A stretch of 14,162 nucleotides of DNA. Source: UBA1858 sp963926275 (GTDB lineage Bacteria > Pseudomonadota > Gammaproteobacteria > UBA4575). A program made the position numbers and the translations under genes. Below the pieces are notes generated by a model. The model was not told where the DNA came from and did not search any database. It worked only from the letters and a program-made list of their open reading frames with translations. Positions 8,303-14,162 of the stretch are shown here, in pieces. Location: NCBI GenBank assembly GCA_963926275.1, contig CAWUWP010000021.1, forward strand, positions 1 through 14,162, written 5' to 3'. Each line of letters opens with the position of its first letter. Within the stretch, counting starts at the first letter, position 1.

Positions 8303-8647
8303 CTACATGGTGTGTGTAGGCCTATCTGCCTGCAACGCACCACCTAACAGTGCTTCTATTTTTGTTTGTGTCTCGCCACTATCTTGGTTACTAAATTGGA
8401 CACCAATACCGGTGGTTCTGTTCCCTTGAGAACCTTCAGGTGTTATCCATATGACCTGACCTGCCACTGGAATCCTTTCACTCTCTTCCATTAATGTCAG
8501 CAACATGAACACTTCTTCACCCAAGTTAAACTTCTTACTGGTGGGAATAAATAAGCCACCATTTTTCACAAATGGAATATACGAGGCGTATAGCGAGCCT
8601 TTGTCTTTAATCGCAAGCGAAATAATTCCTCTTCCACCATTTGCCAT
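8303..8647 (-). CDS. pilZ: PilZ-domain protein, type IV pilus assembly factor
   Basis: This small cytoplasmic protein of 114 residues consists almost entirely of one PilZ domain. RGIISLAIKDKGSLYASYIP (6-25), FVKNGGLFIPTSK (26-38), LGEEVFMLL (42-50), IPVAGQVIWITPEGSQGNR (59-77) and GIGVQF (80-85) follow the pattern of the original Pseudomonas PilZ, the type IV pilus biogenesis protein. The usual cyclic-di-GMP contacts are missing. There is no RxxxR at the N-terminus, and the D/NxSxxG motif is reduced to NGG. This is typical of PilZ-type proteins that do not bind the nucleotide and instead work by protein contacts, for example with FimX or PilB in other species. It follows holB by 35 bases, the conserved place for this gene. 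The Shine-Dalgarno is weak. Pilus genes themselves are not in the window. Confidence 0.93.
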   Translation of the reverse strand: MANGGRGIISLAIKDKGSLYASYIPFVKNGGLFIPTSKKFNLGEEVFMLLTLMEESERIPVAGQVIWITPEGSQGNRTTGIGVQFSNQDSGETQTKIEALLGGALQADRPTHTM

Positions 8648-8682
8648 TTGCCATATGTCTATTCTCTTTCTATCTCGTTAAT

Positions 8683-9675
8683 TCATACTGAGTGTTTAAT
8701 CGCCAACTTATGGCTACGAATCAATAATGATTCTGCAAATAAGCGTCGATTCAGGCTTTTATCAAAAATCTTTTTACGCTCTAGCACCAACTCCCAGAAC
8801 TCTAATAGCAAAGGTACTTGCATACGTGGCGCTAAAGCAAGCAATGGCCGATAAAAGTCGGGATTTTCGAGCGTTATGGGGTTTTCTGCCCCTTTTATCC
8901 TCAATAAATCAACAATAACGGCTTGAATCCACTGCAAACATAGCAAGAATGGGACCGCTTCAATTCTTGCGGCAATGCCTAAAGGATCAGAATCAGCTTC
9001 GAACACTTCCAGAAAGCCTTGTATCACCGATATACGCTGATCGAGCAACTCAGTTTGATGATATTGCATCGCTTGTAACGGAGCGCCCTGAGCGACCCTG
9101 AGTAACGCTTCCCATTCAACATCACCAGACTCACTATTCAGCCAATCAAGTGATTGTGATTGTGACGGCGAGTGAAAAGGTAAAAATTGGCAACGACTAC
9201 GTATGGTCGCGGGCAGTTTAAGGGGTGCGCTGGTCACCAAGATAATGATCGTCTCTTCTGGCGGTTCTTCCAACGTCTTAAGTAAGGCATTAGCGGCGTT
9301 AGTGTTCATACAGTCCGCATATTCAATCAGCGCGATTTTTTTAGCCTCAAAATGTCGAGTGAGGTGCAATTTGCTGATCAATTCACGAATCACATCTATT
9401 GTGATGTTATTTTTATCTTCATCGGGTACCACATGCACAAAATCTGGATAGGTACTCGCCTCCATCAGCAAGCAATGCTTGCATTGACCGCAGGCAGTGC
9501 CTGTCTCGTCTGGCTGACTACACAATATTGCGTTAGTTAGGCTTCTAGCAAAATGATGTTTGCCCACGCCTTCGGGGCCACTTAATAGAATCGCATGGGG
9601 CAAAGAATCTGAACTCATCATACGTAAAAATGAGCTCCATTGTTCATGCTGCCAGGGATATAAATGATTATTCAT
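8683..9675 (-). CDS. holB: DNA polymerase III subunit delta' (clamp loader)
   Basis: This 330-residue AAA+ subunit of the clamp loader helps place the beta sliding clamp on DNA. A Walker-A-like loop GPEGVGKHHFARSL occupies 33-46, with histidine where a threonine or serine would sit in an active ATPase, consistent with delta' being a non-hydrolysing 'stator'. C52, C62, C65 and C68 form the four-cysteine zinc module (CGQCKHC). ALIEYADCMN at 115-124 is the Walker-B region, and ANALLKTLEEPPEE at 128-141 and ATIRSRCQ with S160-R161-C162 are family hallmarks. The C-terminal half is divergent, as usual. The ATG at 9675 lies inside the end of tmk (8-base overlap), a strong sign of translational coupling. 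Gene order tmk-holB-pilZ is conserved in gammaproteobacteria. Confidence 0.95.
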   Translation of the reverse strand: MNNHLYPWQHEQWSSFLRMMSSDSLPHAILLSGPEGVGKHHFARSLTNAILCSQPDETGTACGQCKHCLLMEASTYPDFVHVVPDEDKNNITIDVIRELISKLHLTRHFEAKKIALIEYADCMNTNAANALLKTLEEPPEETIIILVTSAPLKLPATIRSRCQFLPFHSPSQSQSLDWLNSESGDVEWEALLRVAQGAPLQAMQYHQTELLDQRISVIQGFLEVFEADSDPLGIAARIEAVPFLLCLQWIQAVIVDLLRIKGAENPITLENPDFYRPLLALAPRMQVPLLLEFWELVLERKKIFDKSLNRRLFAESLLIRSHKLAIKHSV

Positions 9676-10291
9676 TCAACAACTCATCAAGTTGAATCTG
9701 AATGGCCGCTTGCACTTGTTTGATCGAACAGGTTGCATCAATAGTCGCCACACGATGAGAATATTTATCTGCGATAGCGAGATAACCTTCTCTAACTTTT
9801 TTATAGAAATCGATCTTCTCATTTTCAAAGCGATCTTTATTACCACGTTTAGTGACCCGATCCATACTAACCTCTAATGTCACATCTAGTAACAAGGTTA
9901 AATCTGGCACCAACTTTCCTATCGAGAAATCTTTGAGTGCATCAATACGCTTTAAGTCAATGTTGCGTCCGTAACCTTGATAAGCATAGGTAGCATCATA
10001 AAATCGATCGCTTACAACCCACTTCCCCGAATTCAATGCGGGCTCAATCACGGTTCTCACATGTTCAACACGTGCGGCAAACATCAGTAATAGCTCAGTA
10101 TCCATGTGCATACCAGGCAAACTATTATCCAATAAAAGATTGCGGATTTTTTCACCCACTAAAGTACCACCAGGCTCTCTGGTGCTGACTATTTCTTTAT
10201 TATTAGTGTGCAAATAATCAATCACAAAATCTAATTGGGTACTTTTACCCGAACCCTCAATACCCTCTAAACTGATAAAGCGGCCTTTCAC
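9668..10291 (-). CDS. tmk: Thymidylate kinase
   Basis: This 207-residue cytoplasmic kinase phosphorylates dTMP to dTDP, an essential step of dTTP supply. The P-loop is GIEGSGKST at 10-18, TREPGGT at 37-43 contacts the nucleotide, and SDRFYDATYAYQGYGR at 94-109 carries the DR pair and the dTMP-binding region. The lid TKRGNKDRFENEKIDFY at 147-163 carries basic residues, the arrangement of the E. coli-type (class II) enzyme. Length is standard. The start is GTG at 10291, two bases after the mltG stop. An ATG one base earlier is followed directly by TGA, so it cannot be used. AGAGA a few bases upstream may serve as Shine-Dalgarno. The gene overlaps holB by eight bases. Confidence 0.96.
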   Translation of the reverse strand: MKGRFISLEGIEGSGKSTQLDFVIDYLHTNNKEIVSTREPGGTLVGEKIRNLLLDNSLPGMHMDTELLLMFAARVEHVRTVIEPALNSGKWVVSDRFYDATYAYQGYGRNIDLKRIDALKDFSIGKLVPDLTLLLDVTLEVSMDRVTKRGNKDRFENEKIDFYKKVREGYLAIADKYSHRVATIDATCSIKQVQAAIQIQLDELLNE

Positions 10292-10293
10292 AT

Positions 10294-11286
10294 TTATCTC
10301 TTTAACTGATACTTGCGTACGGCAGCAAGATGTTGATCATAAGTTTTGGAAAAGTAATGAGTGCCATCGTTTTTTGATACGAAAAAAAAGTCACCGGTAA
10401 TCTCAGGATGCAATACTGCACGAATGGCGGCCTTTCCAACCAAGGCAATCGGTGAAGGCGGTAACCCTCGTCGCGTGTATGTATTGTAAGGGTTATCTGT
10501 GTGCAAATGCTTGCGCGTTATATTCCCATCAAATGAATTGCCTAATCCATAAATGACAGTCGGGTCAGTTTGTAGGGGCATGTTTATTTTAAGACGCGAG
10601 ATAAATACTCCTGCAATCACTGGGCGCTCAGACTCAACAGAGGTTTCCTTTTCAACAATTGAAGCAAGAATCAATGCTTCATACGGACTAGACACAAAAG
10701 AATTTTCGCTTCGATTTGGCCATTCCTGGTCGAGAAAATCGCGCAATAATTTGTGACTTTGACGAATGACATCGATGTCTTTGGTACCGGCAGTGAACGT
10801 ATAAGTATCAGGGAAAAACAAACCTTCCAGGCTAGCTTGTTTGATTTTTAGCTGACCCTTGATTTCTTCAACATCATCTATCACTCGAGTGATTTTTGGA
10901 TGATCTTGTAACTGCTGGAAAAAATCCTGAAATCGCTTACCTTCAATCACTGTCAGCTTATATTGCAAAGTATTCCCCTGCACAAGATCATCAAGTATCT
11001 GCGCAGGTGATTGCGTGAGGTTGAATCTATATTCGCCAGACTTTATTCTCTGAGTCTTCTCCTCATACATTGCAAGCAACTTCAAGTACAACGGATGAGA
11101 GATGAATCCTGCCTCAACAAGACGTTGATTAACTTGATTGAAAGTCGCACCTTGATCAACAACAATCTCAACAACATCCACTTTATCACTAATAGGATTA
11201 TTCACATAACGATCAATTTTATGTGCGAATACACTCACGCCAACAATCGCTGATATCACTAAAAATGAAAATACCTTAAACATCAT
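10294..11286 (-). CDS. mltG: Endolytic peptidoglycan transglycosylase MltG (YceG)
   Basis: This 330-residue protein is anchored in the inner membrane by one N-terminal segment (about residues 3-21), with the rest in the periplasm. It cleaves nascent glycan strands near the membrane and so sets strand length. A LysM-like region (VVDQGATFNQVNQRLVEAGF from 42) precedes the YceG catalytic domain: GEYRFN at 84-89, EGLFFPDTYTF at 154-164, ALILASIVEKETSVESER at 204-221 with the catalytic glutamate in VEKET, and MPLQTDPTVIYGLG at 236-249. All expected motifs are present and the length is normal. Two adjacent ATG codons (11286 and 11283) could start it. The first follows the pabC stop with no gap, so expression is likely coupled to pabC. 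pabC-mltG-tmk-holB is a standard gammaproteobacterial order. Confidence 0.96.
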   Translation of the reverse strand: MMFKVFSFLVISAIVGVSVFAHKIDRYVNNPISDKVDVVEIVVDQGATFNQVNQRLVEAGFISHPLYLKLLAMYEEKTQRIKSGEYRFNLTQSPAQILDDLVQGNTLQYKLTVIEGKRFQDFFQQLQDHPKITRVIDDVEEIKGQLKIKQASLEGLFFPDTYTFTAGTKDIDVIRQSHKLLRDFLDQEWPNRSENSFVSSPYEALILASIVEKETSVESERPVIAGVFISRLKINMPLQTDPTVIYGLGNSFDGNITRKHLHTDNPYNTYTRRGLPPSPIALVGKAAIRAVLHPEITGDFFFVSKNDGTHYFSKTYDQHLAAVRKYQLKR

Positions 11287-12108
11287 TTAGATTGGATATA
11301 ATTTTGTCAACGATGAGTTAGCTTCTCGCATGATGCGAGTTACTTCTTCACTAACCGGATAATTTTTATCCTCAAACTTCGTCACTGGCCAAATCCCCAC
11401 GACACTATTACAGACGAATATTGATTGTGCATTTTGCAACTCAGAAAGCTGGATATCTTTTTCAACACACTCAATCTCTGCATGATAACTATTGCGTATT
11501 ATCCATTGACGCATGACGCCCAGTATTCCGTTGTTGTCTAACTTTGGCGTTATCCATTGTTGATTTGATTCAATGAAAATATTTGACATGGTACCTTCAA
11601 CCACACGACCATCATTAGCAAACATCACACCTTCTTGAAATTCATTATCCCATTCGCTGCGGGCCATCACTTGATCCAGGCGATTCAAATGTTTAATCCC
11701 TGCTAGCGGCTTATTATCAGGCAAGCTATATTCACATTTTGTTAATTGAATGCCTTGACGATAATAATCGACAGGAATGTTTGGTAACTCATCACGATAA
11801 ACAATGCGTGTACTTGCGTTATCTTGGTTATCGTAAGAATAACCACGCCCACGTACACCTCGCGTAATGATCACCTTCACAACGCAATCATCTTGTTTGG
11901 CGACTTCTCGAATATCTGCCAGTATGGCTGGCAGTTCTTGTTTCGCTAAACCTAAGCGTTTACAACCATTTTCTAAGCGCTGTGTATGGCCAGCTAATAA
12001 AACAGGCCTTCCCGCCTCACACAAAATAGTTTCAAACACACCATCACCGTATAGCAAACCTCTATCGGTAATTGAAATAGCATCACTGGGTAGTCCGTTA
12101 ACCAACAT
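11287..12108 (-). CDS. pabC: Aminodeoxychorismate lyase
   Basis: This 273-residue PLP enzyme of fold type IV splits 4-amino-4-deoxychorismate into 4-aminobenzoate and pyruvate for folate synthesis. The N-terminal SITDRGLLYGDGVFETI at 12-28 is characteristic. The Schiff-base lysine is K139 in GIKHLNRLDQVMARSEW, and GRVVEGTMSNIFIE at 167-180 with E171 binds the cofactor. These features are shared with branched-chain and D-amino-acid aminotransferases, but the length, the GIKHLNRLDQV motif and the position just before mltG favour PabC. The ATG at 12108 has AGGTG seven bases upstream. The TAA stop directly abuts the mltG start. A 154-base gap with symmetrical elements separates it from fabF. Confidence 0.94.
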   Translation of the reverse strand: MLVNGLPSDAISITDRGLLYGDGVFETILCEAGRPVLLAGHTQRLENGCKRLGLAKQELPAILADIREVAKQDDCVVKVIITRGVRGRGYSYDNQDNASTRIVYRDELPNIPVDYYRQGIQLTKCEYSLPDNKPLAGIKHLNRLDQVMARSEWDNEFQEGVMFANDGRVVEGTMSNIFIESNQQWITPKLDNNGILGVMRQWIIRNSYHAEIECVEKDIQLSELQNAQSIFVCNSVVGIWPVTKFEDKNYPVSEEVTRIMREANSSLTKLYPI

Positions 12109-12115
12109 ATCATTA

Positions 12116-12120
12116 CACCT
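12116..12120 (-). promoter_or_regulatory. Shine-Dalgarno of pabC
   Basis: AGGTG on the minus strand is seven bases before the pabC ATG at 12108. A second ATG at 12113-12111 lies in another frame, so the spacing and the conserved N-terminus both select 12108. Confidence 0.65.
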
Positions 12121-12132
12121 GCTTTAATTTAT

Positions 12133-12163
12133 TTAACATCATATTATTGATATGGGATGTTAA
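12133..12163 (-). repeat. Imperfect hairpin just upstream of pabC
   Basis: TTAACATC (12133-12140 on the plus strand) pairs with GATGTTAA (12156-12163). Inside it, ATAT (12141-12144) can pair with ATAT (12150-12153) across a five-base loop and a two-base bulge. The structure is AT-rich and ends 13 bases before the pabC Shine-Dalgarno. It could mildly affect pabC translation or be incidental. No T-run follows in the reading direction, so it is not a standard terminator. Confidence 0.35.
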
Positions 12164-12187
12164 TGTAATCAGGCATACGAGTCGATA

Positions 12188-12214
12188 TATTGCTGACAAT
12201 TGATGTCAGCAATA
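12188..12214. repeat. 11-bp perfect inverted repeat in the fabF-pabC gap (operator or hairpin)
   Basis: TATTGCTGACA (12188-12198) and TGTCAGCAATA (12204-12214) are exact reverse complements separated by five bases. It is the most ordered element in the 154-base gap between fabF and pabC. In RNA it would form an 11-bp stem. The minus-strand sequence after it (ATCGACTCG) has no T-run, so it is not a classical intrinsic terminator. In DNA it looks like a dimeric regulator site: poorly matched -35/-10 pairs can be drawn across it (TTGCTG with TATATC, 17-base spacing). I do not recognise it as a known consensus. Confidence 0.6.
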
Positions 12215-12240
12215 CAGACTAAAATTAGTTTAATTAACGC

Positions 12241-12263
12241 GCCGAACTGTCTATAACAGCGGC
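12241..12263 (-). terminator. Bulged stem-loop at the fabF stop (weak terminator candidate)
   Basis: Reading the minus strand, GCCG-CTGT and ACAG-TT-CGGC form an 8-bp stem with a two-base bulge and a five-base loop, beginning at the last base of the fabF stop. The following sequence (GCGTTAATTAAACTAATTTT) is AT-rich but not a proper T-run, so any termination would be partial. Confidence 0.25.
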
Positions 12264-13504
12264 TAGATTTTCTTAAATACAAGCGTACCGTTAGTGCCAC
12301 CAAATCCGAAAGAATTTGAAATAGCGACATCAATTGATACATCACGCGCCTGATTAGGCACGTAATCCAAATCACAATCAGGATCTGGTGTTGTGTAGTT
12401 AATGGTTGGCGGCACCACTTGGTTATGAAGTGCTTTCACTGCGAACAGAGCTTCTACTCCGCCTGCTGCACCCAGCAAGTGACCTGTCATTGATTTAGTT
12501 GAACTGATGGGCACTTTGTATGCGTGATCACCTAACGCAGCTTTTAAACCGTCTGTTTCAGCGATATCGCCTGCAGGCGTTGAGGTCCCGTGAGCATTCA
12601 CGTATCCCACAGCATCAGGGTTAAGACCGGCATCGTTAAATGCGTTTCTCATACACTTAGCCGCACCGACTCCGCCGGCTGCCGGTTGAGTCATATGATG
12701 CGCATCACTGCTCATTCCATAACCAACCAATTCACAGTATATTCTCGCACCGCGTGCTTTTGCTGTTTCATACTCTTCTAAAACAAGCACACCTGCGCCG
12801 TCTCCAAGTACAAATCCATCACGTTCTTTGTCCCATGGTCGACTAGCAGTCGTTGGATCATCGTTATGAGATGAACACAATGCTCTGGCTGCTGCAAACC
12901 CACCAATACCTAAATGGCAGGTGGCCATTTCAGCACCACCCGCTATCATCACATCAACATCACCATACTGAATCAGTCGTGCTGCATCTCCAATACTATG
13001 GGTTCCAGTCGCACATGCAGACACTAATGAATAGTTAGGTCCACGCAGGCCGTACATAATGGACAGGTTGCCCGACACCATGTTGACAATATTAGAAGGA
13101 ACGAAGAAAGGAGAAATCTTTCTTGGTCCATTTTTCATAAAGCCGGCATAGCTTTTTTCAATACCGGGTAATCCACCGATACCTGAACCAATAGAAACAC
13201 CAATTCGATCTGCATTTTCTTCGGTAATTTCCAAGCCAGCATCTTTAATCGCTTGTGCACCTGCGCCGATTCCATAATGGATAAACGGATCCATTTTTTT
13301 CTGATCTTTCTTAGGAATATAGTCATCAGCATTAAAGCCTTGAACTGCTCCTGAGATTTGCACAGTAAATTCTGACGCATCAAACACATCAATTTTTGAA
13401 ATGCCGCTTTTGCCAGCACAAATATTTTGCCAAGCAATGTCTACCGTAGATCCCACCGGAGAAACAATGCCTAGACCTGTTACGACTACTCTTCTAGAAG
13501 ACAC
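12263..13504 (-). CDS. fabF: 3-oxoacyl-[acyl-carrier-protein] synthase II (beta-ketoacyl-ACP synthase)
   Basis: This 413-residue condensing enzyme elongates acyl-ACP with malonyl-ACP in type II fatty acid synthesis. It begins SSRRVVVTGLGIVSPVG, as family members do. The thiolase-fold catalytic triad is complete: C164 in SACATGTHSIGDAARLI, H305 in NAHGTSTPAGDIAET and H342 in STKSMTGHLLGAAGG, with the conserved K337. The C-terminal SNSFGFGGTNGTLVF glycine-rich loop is intact. Length and position next to acpP indicate FabF rather than FabB. The start is GTG at 13504. The frame upstream carries no ATG before a TAG, and the N-terminus lines up with known FabF. I see no Shine-Dalgarno before it. 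It follows acpP by 58 bases and probably shares its transcript. Confidence 0.97.
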   Translation of the reverse strand: MSSRRVVVTGLGIVSPVGSTVDIAWQNICAGKSGISKIDVFDASEFTVQISGAVQGFNADDYIPKKDQKKMDPFIHYGIGAGAQAIKDAGLEITEENADRIGVSIGSGIGGLPGIEKSYAGFMKNGPRKISPFFVPSNIVNMVSGNLSIMYGLRGPNYSLVSACATGTHSIGDAARLIQYGDVDVMIAGGAEMATCHLGIGGFAAARALCSSHNDDPTTASRPWDKERDGFVLGDGAGVLVLEEYETAKARGARIYCELVGYGMSSDAHHMTQPAAGGVGAAKCMRNAFNDAGLNPDAVGYVNAHGTSTPAGDIAETDGLKAALGDHAYKVPISSTKSMTGHLLGAAGGVEALFAVKALHNQVVPPTINYTTPDPDCDLDYVPNQARDVSIDVAISNSFGFGGTNGTLVFKKI

Positions 13505-13562
13505 GGATGTGATATTTATAAAGTATTTGAGGTTTATCTATAGCTACTAATTATGTAACCGC

Positions 13563-13796
13563 TTACTTATGCGCGTTTACGTAATCAATCGCCAACTTAA
13601 CTGTTGTGATTTTTTCTGCTTCTTCATCAGGAATCTCACATTCGAATTCTTCTTCTAGCGCCATAACTAACTCTACAGTGTCTAGAGAATCAGCACCTAA
13701 GTCGTCAACAAAAGAAGCAGCATCTTTCACTTCTTCTTCACTTACGCCAAGTTGTTCTACAACGATTTGTTTAACTCGTTCTTTAATATTGCTCAT
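13563..13796 (-). CDS. acpP: Acyl carrier protein
   Basis: This 77-residue acidic protein carries growing acyl chains on 4'-phosphopantetheine in fatty acid synthesis. The attachment serine is S37 in DDLGADSLDTVELVMALEEE. The helix I region MSNIKERVKQIVVEQLGV and the helix IV region VKLAIDYVNAHK match the standard AcpP. The ATG at 13796 is preceded by GAGGA nine bases upstream. A good promoter and a leader of about 115 bases lie before it. The leader holds a stem-loop at its predicted 5' end, a pyrimidine tract and a small ORF that overlaps the start. The gene lies between fabG and fabF, the normal arrangement. Confidence 0.98.
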   Translation of the reverse strand: MSNIKERVKQIVVEQLGVSEEEVKDAASFVDDLGADSLDTVELVMALEEEFECEIPDEEAEKITTVKLAIDYVNAHK

Positions 13797-13849
13797 CTAA
13801 TAAAATCCTCAAAAAGATATAATTTGTGTGGGAGGAGAAGGGTCGTCAT
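13793..13849 (-). CDS. Small upstream ORF overlapping the acpP start (doubtful)
   Basis: An ATG at 13849 opens 18 codons (MTTLLLPHKLYLFEDFIR) and ends in a TGA that overlaps the acpP ATG as ATGA. The overlap has the geometry of translational coupling. However, no Shine-Dalgarno precedes it and the peptide resembles nothing I know. An ORF this short can arise by chance. I list it because of its position, not because coding is shown. Confidence 0.15.
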   Translation of the reverse strand: MTTLLLPHKLYLFEDFIR

Positions 13850-13887
13850 TGTAGTGAAAAGTTTATTCGCAATCTAGTCATTAATGA

Positions 13888-13913
13888 GGTTTATATTTTA
13901 ACTCTCATAAACC
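13888..13913 (-). ncRNA. Stem-loop at the predicted 5' end of the acpP leader
   Basis: On the minus strand GGTTTAT (13913-13907) pairs exactly with ATAAACC (13894-13888) across a 12-base loop. The predicted transcription start from the acpP promoter falls at about 13913-13911, so the mRNA would begin with this stem. Stems at 5' ends are known to protect some abundant mRNAs from decay. Whether it does so here is inference. Confidence 0.35.
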
Positions 13914-13918
13914 ACGAT

Positions 13919-13946
13919 ATTATATATTATTCTCAATATATAACAA
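13919..13946 (-). promoter_or_regulatory. Sigma70-type promoter for acpP-fabF
   Basis: On the minus strand TTGTTA (13946-13941; four of six matches to TTGACA) and a perfect TATAAT (13924-13919) are separated by 16 bases. Transcription would start near 13912, giving a leader of about 115 bases. The location between fabG and acpP fits the known habit of acpP having its own strong promoter. A 9-bp all-AT inverted repeat (13920-13928 with 13935-13943) lies over the promoter. In so AT-rich a stretch this may be incidental. Confidence 0.6.
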
Positions 13947-13994
13947 TTAGTTACAGAACAATCTTAATACAACAATTGAGGCTAAACTGAACAC

Positions 13995-14162
13995 CTACTC
14001 CATATGTAAGCCACCATTAACATGCATGGTTTGCCCTGTAATATAGGCAGAATCATCAGATGCTAGGAATTTTACCACCTTAGCAATATCCTCTACACCA
14101 CCTAATTTACCCATGGGTACACTGGCTAGAATCTGTGTTTTTTGAGCATCGCTAAGCTCAGC
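13995..14162 (-). CDS. fabG: 3-oxoacyl-[acyl-carrier-protein] reductase, C-terminal end only
   Basis: The last 55 codons plus a TAG stop are present; the rest lies beyond the right edge. The fragment shows the C-terminal signature of the short-chain dehydrogenase FabG: LSDAQKTQILASVPMGKLG, then VEDIAKVVKFLASDDSAYIT, then GQTMHVNGGLHM. FabG reduces 3-oxoacyl-ACP with NADPH in each elongation cycle. The Rossmann fold and the Ser-Tyr-Lys catalytic residues are not in the window. The identification rests on this ending and on the position before acpP and fabF. The stop is followed by 198 bases up to the acpP start. Confidence 0.93.
   Translation of the reverse strand, partial: AELSDAQKTQILASVPMGKLGGVEDIAKVVKFLASDDSAYITGQTMHVNGGLHME

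Noticed and set aside
8303..8647. Cyclic-di-GMP receptor function for the PilZ protein
   Set aside because: The RxxxR motif is absent and the D/NxSxxG motif is degenerate. This matches the non-binding PilZ type, so I did not assign second-messenger binding.
8683..9675. The non-canonical Walker A loop of HolB as evidence of a broken gene
   Set aside because: Loss of the threonine or serine after the lysine is normal for delta', which does not hydrolyse ATP. The rest of the protein is intact.
12169..12375. A 68-codon minus-strand frame running from the end of fabF into the fabF-pabC gap
   Set aside because: It overlaps the conserved fabF C-terminus in another frame, has no Shine-Dalgarno and no recognisable family features.
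13606..13800. A 64-codon plus-strand frame across acpP
   Set aside because: It is exactly antisense to acpP. Its serine-rich content is what the complement of acpP codons gives.
1..14162. A novel defence, mobile or biosynthetic system
   Set aside because: All substantial reading frames belong to well-known housekeeping families. There is no transposase, integrase, phage gene, toxin-antitoxin pair, CRISPR spacing pattern or RNA gene that I can see.

Overview
The window is ordinary chromosomal DNA of a gammaproteobacterium with moderately AT-rich DNA (about 40% GC by eye). The placement rests on gene order. The series fabG-acpP-fabF-pabC-mltG-tmk-holB-pilZ is the classic gammaproteobacterial fatty-acid/cell-cycle cluster, and the BioA, MsrQ, PilZ and SucA/SucB proteins carry the signatures of that class. 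I cannot name a genus. Every supported gene lies on the minus strand, so the biological reading direction runs from base 14162 down to base 1. The gaps are small: the longest stretch without a gene is about 200 bases.

Layout in reading direction. (1) 14162-12263: the C-terminal end of fabG, a 197-base gap holding a good sigma70-type promoter and a structured leader, then acpP and fabF (type II fatty acid synthesis). (2) 12262-12109: a 154-base gap with an 11-bp perfect inverted repeat and a second imperfect hairpin. (3) 12108-8303: the tightly packed series pabC (4-aminobenzoate for folate), mltG (peptidoglycan strand release), tmk (dTTP synthesis), holB (DNA polymerase III clamp loader) and pilZ (type IV pilus assembly). 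These are abutting, overlapping or separated by at most 35 bases. (4) 8214-2723: sucA, sucB and lpd, which together encode the whole 2-oxoglutarate dehydrogenase complex (E1, E2, E3). (5) 2678-2079: msrQ, the haem membrane subunit of the periplasmic methionine sulfoxide reductase, without its usual partner msrP. (6) 1999-635: bioA (biotin synthesis). (7) 611 to the left edge: the N-terminal two thirds of an exported LysM/L,D-transpeptidase.

The genes form three working units. Fatty acid elongation is encoded by fabG, acpP and fabF. The pabC-mltG-tmk-holB-pilZ series is a housekeeping run for folate, wall, nucleotide and replication functions. The sucAB-lpd operon is the TCA-cycle entry to succinyl-CoA with its own lipoamide dehydrogenase. 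It is placed straight after pilZ and lacks sucCD next to it. Three genes use non-ATG starts: sucB (TTG), tmk (GTG) and fabF (GTG).

I found no mobile element, CRISPR array, RNA gene, defence locus or previously undescribed multi-gene system. The points most worth a second look are the orphan msrQ, the symmetrical element between fabF and pabC, the acpP leader (5'-end stem-loop, small upstream ORF overlapping the acpP start, pyrimidine tract able to pair with the Shine-Dalgarno) and the TTG start of sucB.
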